Under the pieces are notes generated by a model. The model saw only the letters and a program-made list of their open reading frames with translations. It did no database searches and was not told where the DNA came from. A stretch of 49,608 nucleotides of DNA from Welwitschia mirabilis (lineage: Eukaryota > Gnetophyta > Gnetopsida > Welwitschiales): positions 45,027,504 through 45,077,111 of the forward strand of contig JBOZIK010000001.1 of assembly GCA_051453625.1 (NCBI GenBank). Reading direction: 5' to 3'. Below are positions 35,790 through 46,020 of the stretch, piece after piece. The first letter of the stretch is position 1, and every line of letters begins with the position of its first letter. The position numbers and the translations under genes were made by a program.

Positions 35790-36289
35790 NNNNNNNNNNN
35801 NNNNNNNNNNNNNNNNNNNNNNNNNNNNNNNNNNNNNNNNNNNNNNNNNNNNNNNNNNNNNNNNNNNNNNNNNNNNNNNNNNNNNNNNNNNNNNNNNNNN
35901 NNNNNNNNNNNNNNNNNNNNNNNNNNNNNNNNNNNNNNNNNNNNNNNNNNNNNNNNNNNNNNNNNNNNNNNNNNNNNNNNNNNNNNNNNNNNNNNNNNNN
36001 NNNNNNNNNNNNNNNNNNNNNNNNNNNNNNNNNNNNNNNNNNNNNNNNNNNNNNNNNNNNNNNNNNNNNNNNNNNNNNNNNNNNNNNNNNNNNNNNNNNN
36101 NNNNNNNNNNNNNNNNNNNNNNNNNNNNNNNNNNNNNNNNNNNNNNNNNNNNNNNNNNNNNNNNNNNNNNNNNNNNNNNNNNNNNNNNNNNNNNNNNNNN
36201 NNNNNNNNNNNNNNNNNNNNNNNNNNNNNNNNNNNNNNNNNNNNNNNNNNNNNNNNNNNNNNNNNNNNNNNNNNNNNNNNNNNNNNNNN

Positions 36290-36335
36290 TTTTGAAATCA
36301 CTTAATAGTTTGCCATCAATGTCAAAGGAGGAGAT
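36290..36335 (+). mobile_element. Copia internal 3' tail with polypurine tract, upstream of the 5' LTR
   Basis: It matches 42962-43007 (TTTTGAAATCACTTAAT, TTTGCCATCAATGTCAAAG, GGAGAT). It is the sequence that normally precedes a 3' LTR, yet it stands before the LTR at 36336. So that LTR was either the 3' LTR of another copy in a tandem array, or the assembly joined two copies across the 500-N gap. Confidence 0.75.
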
Positions 36336-37667
36336 TGTTAGATTATATTTGTCAATTGATGTTAAAATAATTTCTCTTGTGTAGTGCAAATTATTACATA
36401 TTGTGTGCAGATGAGATTAAGTTATGCAAGCAAAAGATTTAAACCAAAATGCAATAGAGAAAATACTTAGTTATGTTTACCTCTAAAGAAGGTCGACCAA
36501 ATTCTAAAGTAGTTGACCGCACCTGAAGCAGTCACAAAGAAATGAACTAAACCCAGAGGGGTTGACTAGATTATAAAGGGATCGACCGACCTGTGATCTC
36601 AAGATCTAATAGTTCCAGATCAAAAAAAAAGTAGTCAACCAGATATTCATGGGTTTGACTGGATTTAAGGAACTGACAGTTAATAGTCCCAGACTAAGAG
36701 GAGAGTGGTCGACTAGATTTTCATGGGGTCAACCAGACCTGAGCAGTCCATAGTTTTAGACTGAGAGACAAGGGATCGACCAGATCTAGGATGGGATAAA
36801 CCGAGTCCTCATGGGTTTGACCAGATTTTTATGGGGTCGACTAGATGGTGTGAAAAAGAAAAAGTTGTAAATGTTATGTATCCATTACTTAGCTGTTACC
36901 TAGTCGTTTTCTAGCCATTTATAACTATTAGAGATACAATTCATTTGTAATAAACCCTAGTAACCCTCCATTATAAATAGCTAAATGAGAGATGACCTAG
37001 ATATCATTTTGACACTATTCTAAATTGGGATATTCATTGTAGATCTGGAAGATCAAGTTGTATTATTATTAGCATGTCATTGTATTGCTTCATATCTAAT
37101 TAAGGAGATCTATCTTTGATGAAAAGAACTACACTCAGAATCAAATCTAAGGGCTTCATCATTGTATTCTATTGAAGAAGAGATCCACTCACTGTACTGA
37201 TAATAAATGTGTGATATCTGAGCTACCAAGGCTACATTACATCATATCTATTGATTCCAGAGGTTGAGACTTAGTTTGTAAAAGTCTGTTATTAAAGGTT
37301 GAGACTTAGCCTACAAAAGTTTAGTGTTAAGATTGAGACTTAGCCTGTACAATTTTGCCTATAAGGGTTATATGTAAACTTAACAAAACCTATAGAGTAA
37401 TAAAGATCTGAGATCAAGCTTGGAAAAAGCTGGTCATCGAGAGTGGAGTAGAGGAGTTTTCAAACCACTATAAATCCTGCATGCATCTAAATTGATAGTT
37501 TATGATTTTGTGTCTTTTGATTTATTACATTTAATTTTTCATTTCTTATATGTTAATTCTTAATTTCATTATATGTAAGCAATGATTAGATTACCTAAAT
37601 GTATTTTTGAGTCTAAGTTTTTAAAAGAATCTATTCACCTCCTCCTCTAGGGCTGTCAATCCTATTA
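36336..37667 (+). repeat. Ty1/copia LTR, left copy (5' LTR of the internal region)
   Basis: It starts TGTTAGATTATATTTG and ends CCTATTA (ancestrally CTATCA, as in the right copy). It is followed by a TTTGGTATCAGA primer site and is 1332 bp long. It aligns along its whole length with 43008-44499. In the first 100 aligned bases I count 11 differences, 9 of them transitions, so the element is old. A TATAAATA box lies at 36972-36979. The 36490-36850 part carries an array of GTCGACC-type words. No coding content. Confidence 0.9.
36972..36979 (+). promoter_or_regulatory. TATA box of the left copia LTR
   Basis: TATAAATA in the CATTATAAATAGCTA context, conserved in the right LTR at 43629-43636. Likely RNA polymerase II promoter, so transcription would start about 30 bp downstream. 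Confidence 0.65.
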
Positions 37668-37690
37668 TTTGGTATCAGATCTTTGGTTAG
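37668..37690 (+). promoter_or_regulatory. Primer-binding site, initiator Met-tRNA type
   Basis: TTTGGTATCAGATC begins at the LTR end. Copia and many plant elements use TGGTATCAGAGC, complementary to the 3' end of initiator Met-tRNA. One or two bases have changed. Confidence 0.85.
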
Positions 37691-37733
37691 TCTTTGAGAG
37701 ATTTTTACAGATCTAGACTTAAGAACCCTAAAA

Positions 37734-39081
37734 ATAAGTAACCCAACTGATGGATTTTCAACTGGTCATCTACTCATATTCGATGGTTTAAACTATGCCT
37801 ATTGGAAAGTTAGGATGAGAATTTTTCTTAGATATCTAGATGATAATGTAGAAGAAGTCATATACAAAGGTTATACTATGCCTATGATAACCCAGATAGA
37901 TGTAAATGTAATATTATATTGATTTCCAAATCCAGAGATTAATGGACTCCTACAGATAAAACAAAAGCCACCATAGATGTCTGTGCTCTCAATGCTATTT
38001 TTTGTGTAGTATGTGCAGATAAATTTAAAAGAATTGTGAATTGTAGCCATGCAAAAGAAGCTTGGAATATTTTAGAAGTTACACATAAAGGAACATCCAC
38101 TATTAAATAAGTAAAACTGCAAATGCTTATTTCTAGATTTGAAGATATTCATATGGATGATGAAGAAACCTTACAGGAACTTTTTGCTACGCTTACAGAT
38201 ATAGTAAACTTAATGAGAAGCCTCAGAAAATACATGGTAGAAAGCAAGGTAGTAAGGAAAGTATTGAGATACCTATCCAAGAGATTTAAACTAAAGGTAA
38301 CAGCCATTGAAAAAAGCAAAAACATCAGTGCAATGGCATTGGAATAATTTCAAAGTAATCTTCAAACCTATAAACTTAAATTTACTAAAAATAGAAGAAA
38401 AAGTATTGCTTTGAAATGTGTACAGAAGGATTACATATCTGACAGATCCGATGAAGGACTTGATTATGATAAAGTGGCTCTTCTAGCCAGGCATTTGAAA
38501 AGATTTCTCTACAGGAAAAATGAAGGATAATCAAGCAGGAATCCAAGGAGAAGCAATCCAAAACAAAGAAAAAAACAAGATAAGGGAAAGAAAATCTAAT
38601 GCTACTCAAGCAAAAGATTTGGACATATGGCCAATGAATGTCCCAATACTAAAAGAGAAAGAAAGAAGCCTAAAACACCTCATTCATGGAAACTTGGAAT
38701 AATGAAGATGATGAAGACAAAGAGAACTACTCAGATCATAGATCAGATAGAGAAAAGAGTTTATCTTTCATGGTCATAGTATCATCACTCAAGAATGTAC
38801 CTAGTACTTTAATATCAGATGACTTAGATATGATTGATGAAGAGGAAGATGAGTTAAAAGAAACCTATCAAGAGTTGTATGAAGAATATAAAAAACTTGC
38901 CAAGAAAATTAATGAGTTAAACAAAATGGTAAAGAGCATTACAAAAAAAAAGGAGGAAGTGGAAGAGAAGTGCAAAGTACTCAAAGCCAATAACTTAATG
39001 TTAATTACTCAGGTAAATGATCTCTCATTCTTTGTAAATAAGTTTTCTGGTAGTTCATCTAAACTAGAACAGATGCTTTGA
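37734..39081 (+). pseudogene. Ty1/copia gag, SIRE/Maximus-like
   Basis: Capsid/nucleocapsid polyprotein. The apparent start is ATA at 37734 (ancestral ATG) with SNPTDGFSTGHLLIFDGLNY, then AYWKVRMRIFLRYLDD, the usual FDG.NY.YWK opening. After a frameshift near 37920: ALNAIFCVVCADKFKRI, KEAWNILEVTHKGTSTIK, KLQMLISRFEDIHMDDEET, VVRKVLRYLSKRFKLKVTAI, the UBN2-type domain of this clade. A zinc knuckle at 38600-38641 reads CYSSKRFGHMANEC, so the second Cys of CX2CX4HX4C is Ser. A further frameshift near 38680 leads into an acidic, coiled-coil C-terminus (38686-39081: DDLDMIDEEEDELKETYQEL, then NKFSGSSSKLEQML). Several stops, mostly at former Gln codons. Confidence 0.9.
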
Positions 39082-39381
39082 ATATGAAATCAAAATGGAG
39101 ACAAATCAAATATTGGTTTTGAAGCATAAATATCATGAAAACAAGTAAACTGAATAAGTAAATATGTGTCCAATATTTTGTGTAATTTTTTGTGGTAGAT
39201 TGATCATTTTAAACTATTTTCCAAATTTAGATATATGATGTTTACTTTTAAATATGTGAATGCTTTATCATTTAAATTTATTCCTAAGAAGAATACATCA
39301 CCTAAGTCAAATAAGACTAAGTGGGTTAAAGATAATAATCTTTAAAGCTTTGTGACATAGATAAATTATAGAGAATTTCAT

Positions 39382-39882
39382 TTGAACAGTTGGTATCTAG
39401 ATAGCAATTGTTCAATGCATATGACAAGAGATAAATCAAGCTTTCAGAGATTGAAGAGCATAAACAGTGAAGAATTTATTTTTAGAAACAATCAAACAGC
39501 AAAAATAGAAGGTACATCAAGCATCAAAGGAGGTGTGTCATCTAATTTTAATAATGTACTTTATGTGAATGGTTTATAACACAATTTACTAAGCATTAGT
39601 CAAATTTGTGACAAAGGGCATAGAATAATCTTTGATAGATCTAAATGTATAGTTGAGAATGAGAAAATGAATGTTGTTATTTTTAGTGCAAAATGTGTTG
39701 ATAATGCTTACAGATTATATGTTAAAAGTTTTGATCAAACAATTCATGCAAATCAACATTTTAAAAAATATTATGATAAAACTAAATGTCATTCTGTCAA
39801 ATTTGATGTAAACTCTAGTTCTTATAATCAATTTATCTTTAATGAAAGTAATCTGAAGTTTAATACATCATCCCTTGGCTGA
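39382..39882 (+). pseudogene. Ty1/copia protease / pre-integrase segment, truncated
   Basis: Aspartic protease of the copia polyprotein. NSWYLDSNCSMHMTRDKSSF corresponds to WYLDSGCSRHMTGDKS, and the active-site Gly of D-S-G is Asn here. ENNVLYV-type NNVLYVNGL, stop, HNLLSISQICDKGHRIIF follows in the same frame (family: VLYVEGLKANLLSISQ.CD). This leads into a gag-pre-integrase-like stretch ending near 39880. The integrase zinc finger and DDE core, the RT (YVDD) and the RNase H that should follow are all absent. From 39883 the sequence changes to GTCGATC-type repeats and the accessory ORF leader. Confidence 0.85.
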
Positions 39883-40209
39883 TTGTAGGATAGCCGACTA
39901 GATCCATGATTTGGTCGATCAGATGTGATTGATTGACCAGCCTGAAAACCTAGTTACTTGGATCCCTTCTAGTATTATAAACCTGTCTCTTGATGGGTTA
40001 TAGTATAGAAGTATAGTTAGTAGACCCAATTTCTTTCTCAAATCTACCTTATTTCCCTTAATCTATAAAATAACTATAATCTTAACTTGATTCCATCTCA
40101 ATCTAGTACCTTCAAGTCTTTAGATCTAGTGAGTTTTCTTCCAAATTAAGAAATCTGTGCAGCCAAATCTAGTGATTTTTTCAGTTTTATTTCCTTCAAA
40201 AATCTTAGA
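39883..40209 (+). other. Leader of the accessory ORF in the copia
   Basis: It starts with GGTCGATCAGATGTGATTGA-type words (39914-39950) that resemble the LTR motif array. It continues with a C/T-rich untranslated-looking stretch (CTAGTACCTTCAAGTCTTTA) that is duplicated at 40827-41007. It may be a promoter/leader for the downstream ORF, or the deletion junction that removed pol. Confidence 0.5.
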
Positions 40210-40726
40210 ATGACAGCTAACTCTTCCAAGAGAGGTTCAAAAGAAGGTGCTTCAAGGAAACCTCCCTACTTCTACCAGGGAATATCTGAAGAAGCCATGG
40301 ACAAGTTCTCTGAAAAGTTTTATAAGAAAGTTGTGTGTCAGGAGTGTTCAGTAGCCACATCTGAGCTTAGAAAACTAAGACATTTCATTTAGCTCTTGAG
40401 ATATTAAGATCTGAACCATTTCTTAGATGTTTCAGGTCTTGCATATCCTTTTCTTACTAGAATGTTTTATTGTAATGGTTCTTTTAATCGTAATACCAAG
40501 ACTCTAGAAATCCTAGTTTTGGGTAGAAGAATAAGAGTAACAGTAGGCCTCATTTCAGAGCTGACCAATCTTACACGGGGAGATTATGAGGAGTTTTAGC
40601 CTTTAAGAGACACCATGGAAGACAAGCCAGTAGTCACTAGGGAGATTTGTGATAAAGTGCATACTTGGAAACACATCATATCTACTTCTCTGTTGACTCC
40701 CAAATATTGCTTTATTCATTTGATCT
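40210..40726 (+). pseudogene. Accessory ORF copy 1, putative plant transposon protein type
   Basis: An ATG at 40210 gives MTANSSKRGSKEGASRKPPY, then EEAMDKFSEKFYKKVVCQEC, LNHFLDVSGLAYPFLTRMFY, LEILVLGRRIRVTVGLISEL, DTMEDKPVVTREICDKVHTW, ending at the 100-N gap (40727). In-frame stops at 40390-40392, 40408-40410 and in DYEEF-stop-P fit Gln or Trp codons lost by C-to-T or G-to-A change. The pattern 'YP-x-L-x-x-x-FY ... G-x-x-I-x-V-x-x-x-x-I-x-x-L' matches my recollection of the plant transposon-associated domain. It keeps the start codon that copy 2 has lost. The remaining two thirds of the ORF are missing here. Confidence 0.7.
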
Positions 40727-40826
40727 NNNNNNNNNNNNNNNNNNNNNNNNNNNNNNNNNNNNNNNNNNNNNNNNNNNNNNNNNNNNNNNNNNNNNNNNNN
40801 NNNNNNNNNNNNNNNNNNNNNNNNNN

Positions 40827-42107
40827 AATCCTCCTTTTTCCCTCAATTTATAAAAGAACTAGAACCCTAACTGGATTCCATCTTAATCTAGTACCTTTAA
40901 GTCTTTATATCTAGTGAGTTTTCTTCTAGATTAAGAGATCTTTGTAGCCAAATCTAGTGATTTTCTTAGTCTTCTTTCCTTCAAAAATCTTAGAATTGTA
41001 GCCAGCTCTTCTAAGACAGGTTCAAAGGAAGATGCTTCAAGGAAACCTTCCTACTTCTACCAGTGAATGTTTGAAGAAGCNNNNNNNNNNNNNNNNNNNN
41101 NNNNNNNNNNNNNNNNNNNNNNNNNNNNNNNNNNNNNNNNNNNNNNNNNNNNNNNNNNNNNNNNNNNNNNNNNNNNNNNNGAAGCCATTGACAAGTTATC
41201 TAAAAAGTTTGACAAGAAAGTTATGTTCCATGAGTTGTCAGTAGCTACATCTAATCTTAGAGAACTAAGAGATGTCATTCAACTCTTGAGGTATCAAGAT
41301 CTAGACCATTTCTTGGATGTTTCAGGTCCTACATATCCTTTTCTTTCTAGAATGTTTTATTATAGTACTTCTTTTAATCATGATACCAGGACTCTAGAAA
41401 CCCTAGTTTTGGGTAGAAGGATCAGAGTGATAGCAAGCTTCATTTCAGAGTTAATCGATCTTACATGGGAAGACTATGAGGAGTTTTGGCCTCTAGGAGA
41501 CACCATGGAAGACAAGCCAACAGTCATAAAGGAGATTTACGGTAAAGTGTATACTTGGAAACAAACCATATTTACTTCTTTATTGACTCCCAAATATCAC
41601 TTTATTCATTTGATATTTACTTATAATTTTCTTTCTTTAGCTGATCATCATGATGAGGCCTCCAGCTATAGGGCATATTTGATGTATTTGGTAGGAACTG
41701 AGTACTCTATTGATGCTCCTGCCATAATATTGAAAAATATGGCTTCATAGTTAGAGTACCATAAAACTAGGGTTCTACCCTACTTTGTGCTTATCACTAA
41801 AATTTGTTACCATTTTTCTGTTAATCTGCATCCTTTTTTAGAGACACTTCAATCCTTGTCACCCATTGGGTGTGTGACTTTATCTTGCATGTATATCTTT
41901 GCTCCTTCGAAGAAATCCCCTTCTGAAACCNNNNNNNNNNCATCTCTAGATAAGACTCTTTCATGTTTGAAACAGATTAACTCTCATACTAGGCATATGA
42001 AATAAGCATTCATAATAGCCAGATATGACATTGCGGATATCTCAGCTGAAGGTACTATCTCTACTCGTACTGGTGGATATGAAGAAGATTCAGAGGAGAA
42101 AACTGAA

Positions 42108-42142
<35 letters not shown>

Positions 42143-42160
42143 GGAAGAATCAGATTAAAT
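40827..42160 (+). pseudogene. Leader plus accessory ORF copy 2, nearly full length
   Basis: 40827-41007 repeats the leader of copy 1. The ATG is replaced (ATTGTAGCCAGC at ~40993), so the start codon is lost. One + frame then runs from 41181 to a TAA at 42156-42158 with two internal stops (TAG 41748-41750, TAA 42003-42005). Pieces in order: DLDHFLDVSGPTYPFLSRMF, LETLVLGRRIRVIASFISEL, DTMEDKPTVIKEIYGKVYTW, LTPKYHFIHLIFTYNFLSLA, EASSYRAYLMYLVGTEYSID, LPYFVLITKICYHFSVNL, KQINSHTRHMK, FIIARYDIADISAEGT. An acidic tail of about 15 consecutive Glu encoded by GAA/GAG repeats closes the ORF. The LPY-x-x-LIT-x-I-x-x-x-F-x-V-x-L block is typical of the plant-transposon domain as I know it. Gaps: 41081-41180 and 41931-41940. 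Molecular function unknown. Confidence 0.75.
42100..42152 (+). repeat. (GAA/GAG)n tract encoding a poly-Glu tail
   Basis: A nearly pure GAAGAAGAA run in frame at the end of the accessory ORF gives an uninterrupted acidic tail before Ser-Asp-stop. Microsatellite expansion inside a coding region. Confidence 0.9.
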
Positions 42161-42991
42161 CCTTCTTATCTTTTAGATCATAGTTGTGTTATTCTCTCTT
42201 TCGTTTTTATTGTCAAAAAGAGAGATTTGTACCTATTAATAAAAATTTTGTTTAGATGTATGATCTTGATGAGCATTTTTTTCTTTTTTTTTAGTTTGAA
42301 AATTTGTAATGGTTTATTTTATTAATAAAATCTAGTCTTTTGTTTAAGCATAATTCTTGCATCATTTTGATATTTTTAAGCTTAGCATGTTTGAAAAAGA
42401 TTTAAAATTATTATCTTAATTGAAAATGAGTTAAAATTTTTATGAAAATCCAATTATGGAGTGTTCTTCTGATTATATTTTGCATTATCATTTGGTATTG
42501 TATTGTGTTCTCAAAGGATATCATTTAAATATGTAATTTATAAGTGTTCTGTTTATCATTTTTGGTAAAATTGTGTTTTCTAAAATTTATTCTTATTTAA
42601 AACTTATCTCATTTAAAAGCACTAAAAAAATTTTTTTATCTTCAAAATGCCTAAATATGTTTTAAAATTTTAGCTTATCATTATTTATCATTTGGTATTA
42701 ACATAGGGGAAGAGAATATGATTGATAGTTATGGCTGTTTGTTTAAATTTTATATTTATTTATCATTGATTATAAAGGAGGAAAGATAATGGTAGTGTGC
42801 TATAAAAAGTATTTCTTAAGATATTGAAATATTGAGCTTTCAAATGTTTATGTATTTTACTCCTTGCTTAAATGTATATTTGTTTTGATGTAAGGGGGAA
42901 TTTTGATTTTTAAATGTATGCCTAAAAGTGTTTAGTGAATGAGCCTAAATTGTTTTAAATTTTTTGAAATCACTTAATTGTTTGCCATCAA
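42161..42991 (+). other. Copia 3' untranslated region, no gene seen
   Basis: A T-rich, non-coding stretch of about 830 bp between the accessory ORF and the polypurine tract. It contains several AATAAA-like words (for example AATAAAATC near 42324). Confidence 0.6.
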
Positions 42992-43007
42992 TGTCAAAGA
43001 GGGAGAT
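42992..43007 (+). promoter_or_regulatory. Polypurine tract of the copia
   Basis: GTCAAAGAGGGAGAT directly before the LTR start TGTTAG, close to the AAAGGGGGAGATTGTTAG-type junction of SIRE/Maximus elements. It primes plus-strand DNA synthesis. The same tract stands before the left LTR (36321-36335). Confidence 0.85.
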
Positions 43008-44499
43008 TGTTAGATTATATTTATCAATTGATGTCAAACTAATTTCTCTTATGTAGTGTAAATTGTTACATATTGTATGCATATGAGATTGAGTTATGCA
43101 GGTAAAAGATTTAGACCAAAATGCACTAGAGAAACTGCTCAGTTATATTTACTTCAGTGGGATTAACTGGATTCTAAAGTGATCAACTATACCTAAAGCA
43201 ATTGCAAAGAAATGAACTGAATCCAGAAGAGTCGATCGGATTATAAAGGGATCAACCGACCTGTGATCTCAAGAACTAATAGTCCTAGACTAAGAGGAAA
43301 GGAATCGACCGAATATTCATGGGGTCAATCAGATTTGAGGAACTGATAGTCAATAGTCCTAGACCGAGAGGAGAGGGGTCAACCAGATTTTCATGGAGTT
43401 GACCAGACTTGAGAAGCTGACAGTTCATAGTTCTAGACCGAGAGACAAGGGATCAACCAGACCAAAAATGGGATCGACCGAGTTCTCATGGGGTCGACCA
43501 AATGATGAGGAAAAGAAAAAGTTATAAACATTATGTATGCATTACCTAGCCTTTACCTAGCTATTTTTTAGTTATTTATAGCCACTAGAGACACAATTCA
43601 TTTGTAATAAACTATAGTAACCCTTCATTATAAATAGCTAGGCAAAAGATGACTTAGAGATCTTTTTTGGTACTATTTTAAATTGATATATTCATTGTAT
43701 ATTTCAAAGATCAAGTTGTATTATTATTGGCACATCATTATATCACTTCATATATGATTAAGGAAATCTATCTTTGGTGAAACGAACTACACTTAGAATT
43801 AGATCTAAGGGATTCATCATTGTATTCTATTAGAAAAGAGTCCCACTTACTCTACTGATACTGAATGTGTAATATCTAAGCTACCAAGGCTACATTGCAT
43901 CACATCTATTGATTCTAGAGTTTGAGACTTAGCCTACAAAATTATGTTGTTAAAAGTTAAAACTTAGCCTACAAAAGTCCAGTGTTAAGGTTGAGACTTA
44001 ACCTATAAAAGCCTACTTGTAAGGGTTACAAGTGAACCTAGAAAATCCTGTGGAGTAACAAAGATCCAAAATTAAGCTTAGAAGAAGTGGTTATCAAGAG
44101 TGAAATAGGGATTTCTCAAACCACTATAAATTTTGCATGCATCTNNNNNNNNNNNNNNNNNNNNNNNNNNNNNNNNNNNNNNNNNNNNNNNNNNNNNNNN
44201 NNNNNNNNNNNNNNNNNNNNNNNNNNNNNNNNNNNNNNNNNNNNGGAGTAACAAAGATCCAAAATTAATCTTGGAAGAAGCTGGTCATCAAGAGTGAAAT
44301 AGGGATTTCTCAAACCACTATAAATTTTGCATGCATCTAAATTGGTAGTTTATGGTTTTGTATCTTTTGATTCATTACATTTAGTTTCCTATTTTTTATA
44401 TGTTCATTCTTGATTTCATTATATGCAAGCAGTGATTAGATTACCTAAGTTTTTGAAAGAACCTATTCACCCCCCCTCCTAGGGTTCTTAATTCTATCA
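43008..44499 (+). repeat. Ty1/copia right LTR (3' LTR)
   Basis: It starts TGTTAGATTATATTTATC and ends TTCTATCA. It is homologous to 36336-37667. The 100-N gap 44145-44244 is flanked by a ~93-bp near-identical duplication (44052-44144 and 44245-44338) that the left LTR lacks, so the true LTR length is about 1.3 kb. TATA box at 43629-43636; GTCGACC-type words at 43200-43500. Immediately beyond the end lies minus-strand gypsy integrase. Confidence 0.9.
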
Positions 44500-45560
44500 G
44501 TCTGAACTTTGCTTGGGCTTTATGAATTAATTGACGATCTATGACACTAGTTCTTTTTACATCAAGATAATCTAATTGGGCTAACCTATACTTAAGAATT
44601 TCATCAAAATCCACAAGATTGAGTTGATGAGATATATAATAAGAATTGTAATACATATCAACCAGTAAGACACAAACTTTACTGTTAACAAGTTTATAAG
44701 GTGAGAAATCAAAGAAGTACATAAAGTAGTATGGTAGGCCTAAAGTACATCATTAAGCTTAGAAGCCCAAGAATTTTTATAAACATAGACAAGTTTTTGA
44801 AGCATTTTTTTATTTTTCTATTAGCATTTTTAGCTTATCCATTCATCTGAGGATAATAATAATAAGCTACTCTATGTTTAATACCAATGGACAAAAGAAG
44901 TTTCTTAAAAAGTAAATTAATGAAATAAGTACCCTGATCACTAATGATAACTCTAGAAAAACCAAACCTCTAAAAGGTATGAGATCTAAGAGAATGATAG
45001 ATAGTTTAGGCATCATTCAAAGAAGTAGGTATGACTTCAACTCATTTAGTCACTTAATCAACAGCTACTAAAATATAATTTTTATTAAAAAAAGATGGAT
45101 GTATAAGACCCATGAAATTAATACCCCGACAATCAAAAGTCTCACACTTAAGAATAGGTTTAAGGAAAATTTCCTATGAACGAACAAGGCTACCAAAATG
45201 CTAATAAGAATTACACCTTTTAATAAAGTTAAATAAATCATGAAAAAAAAAAGGCTAGTAAAAATCAAAATGAAGGATTTTTATGGCAGTTTTATGTCTA
45301 CTAAAATGTCCTCCATAAACACCACCATGACAAAGATGAAGAATCTTAGGTATTTCCCAATTGGATACACATTTTCTCATAATCTGGTCTTTGCACCTAT
45401 GATATAAATGTGGCTCAATCCACTCATAGTCACCTATACAATGGAGAAAATATTTATGCTAGTGATACGTCTAATGTTGTGGTGTTTTCATGGTTATAAA
45501 ATAGTTAAAAATGTTGGCATATCATAGAGGAGGATGAAAAAAAGAAATAGCAAAAAGCTG
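44500..45560 (-). pseudogene. Athila-like Ty3/gypsy integrase, interrupted by the copia
   Basis: DDE integrase. On the minus strand: ILHLCHGGVYGGHF (His part of the HHCC zinc finger), then FIKRCNSY, where the second Cys of CX2C has become Tyr. Next are INFMGLIHPSF and ILVAVD-stop-VTK-stop-VEVIP (first Asp), and RFGFSRVIISDQGTYFINL (second Asp). YYYYPQMNG-stop-AKNANRK follows, where the family's GQAE reads stop-A-K: the catalytic Glu is Lys (GAA to AAA). SPYKLVNSKVC and QLNLVDFDEILKYRLAQLDY form the GPY-type region. The frame runs directly into the copia LTR end at 44499. The C-terminal module continues at 35640-35789. Catalytically dead. Confidence 0.88.
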
Positions 45561-45669
45561 CTTGTTAGGAAAGGAATCATTAATGAGAATACCATTTAGA
45601 GGAGAAGGAAGTTGAGATAAGTGATCTACAACAGAATTATGCTTCCCTGTTTTATTTATAATGATCAAA

Positions 45670-46020
45670 TTGAATTCTTACATAAAAAGGATACATCTAA
45701 TCAAATGGGCTCTAGAGCATTTCTTGGTTATAAGGTAATAAATGGTAGCATGATCGGTATAAACATTTATGTAAAAGCCTAAAAAATAGTATCTAAGAGA
45801 ATCAAGACAAAAGATAATACCAAGTATTTCTTTTTCTGTAGTAGTGTAATTCATCTGAGCTCTAGATAATGTTTTACTATGATAAGATATAACTTTGAAG
45901 TTTTTCTCATATTTTTGACAAAGAACCCCACCCACAAAAAAATTACCAGCGCCATACATAAGCTCAAAGTCATCTTTCCAATTGGGTCTTGTTATTATAA
46001 GAGCATCGGAAAATCTCTAT
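45670..46020 (-). pseudogene. Ty3/gypsy RNase H domain (left pol copy)
   Basis: RNase H of the pol polyprotein, following the RT at 46.0-46.8 kb in the same direction. The minus strand reads FELMYGAGNFFVGGVLCQKY (family: FEIMCDAS.-AVGAVLGQ). The first catalytic Asp of CDAS is Gly here. Then come VISYHSKTLSRAQMNYTTTE with KEILGIIFCLDSLRYYFLGF, where the catalytic Glu of TTEKE is kept, and VYTDHATIYYLITKKCS, where the YTDH Asp is kept. A linker EFNLIIINKTGKHNS and DHLSQLPSPL leads toward the integrase. The block 45678-45959 has no stop, which is unusually good preservation for this window. Confidence 0.9.

Noticed and set aside
36488-36850. Simple satellite DNA
   Set aside because: The GTCGACC words are irregularly spaced within a single LTR and shared only by the two LTRs and the ORF leader.
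40665-40853. Frames starting METHHIYFS and similar across gap 40727-40826
   Set aside because: Out of frame with the accessory ORF and dependent on N bases.
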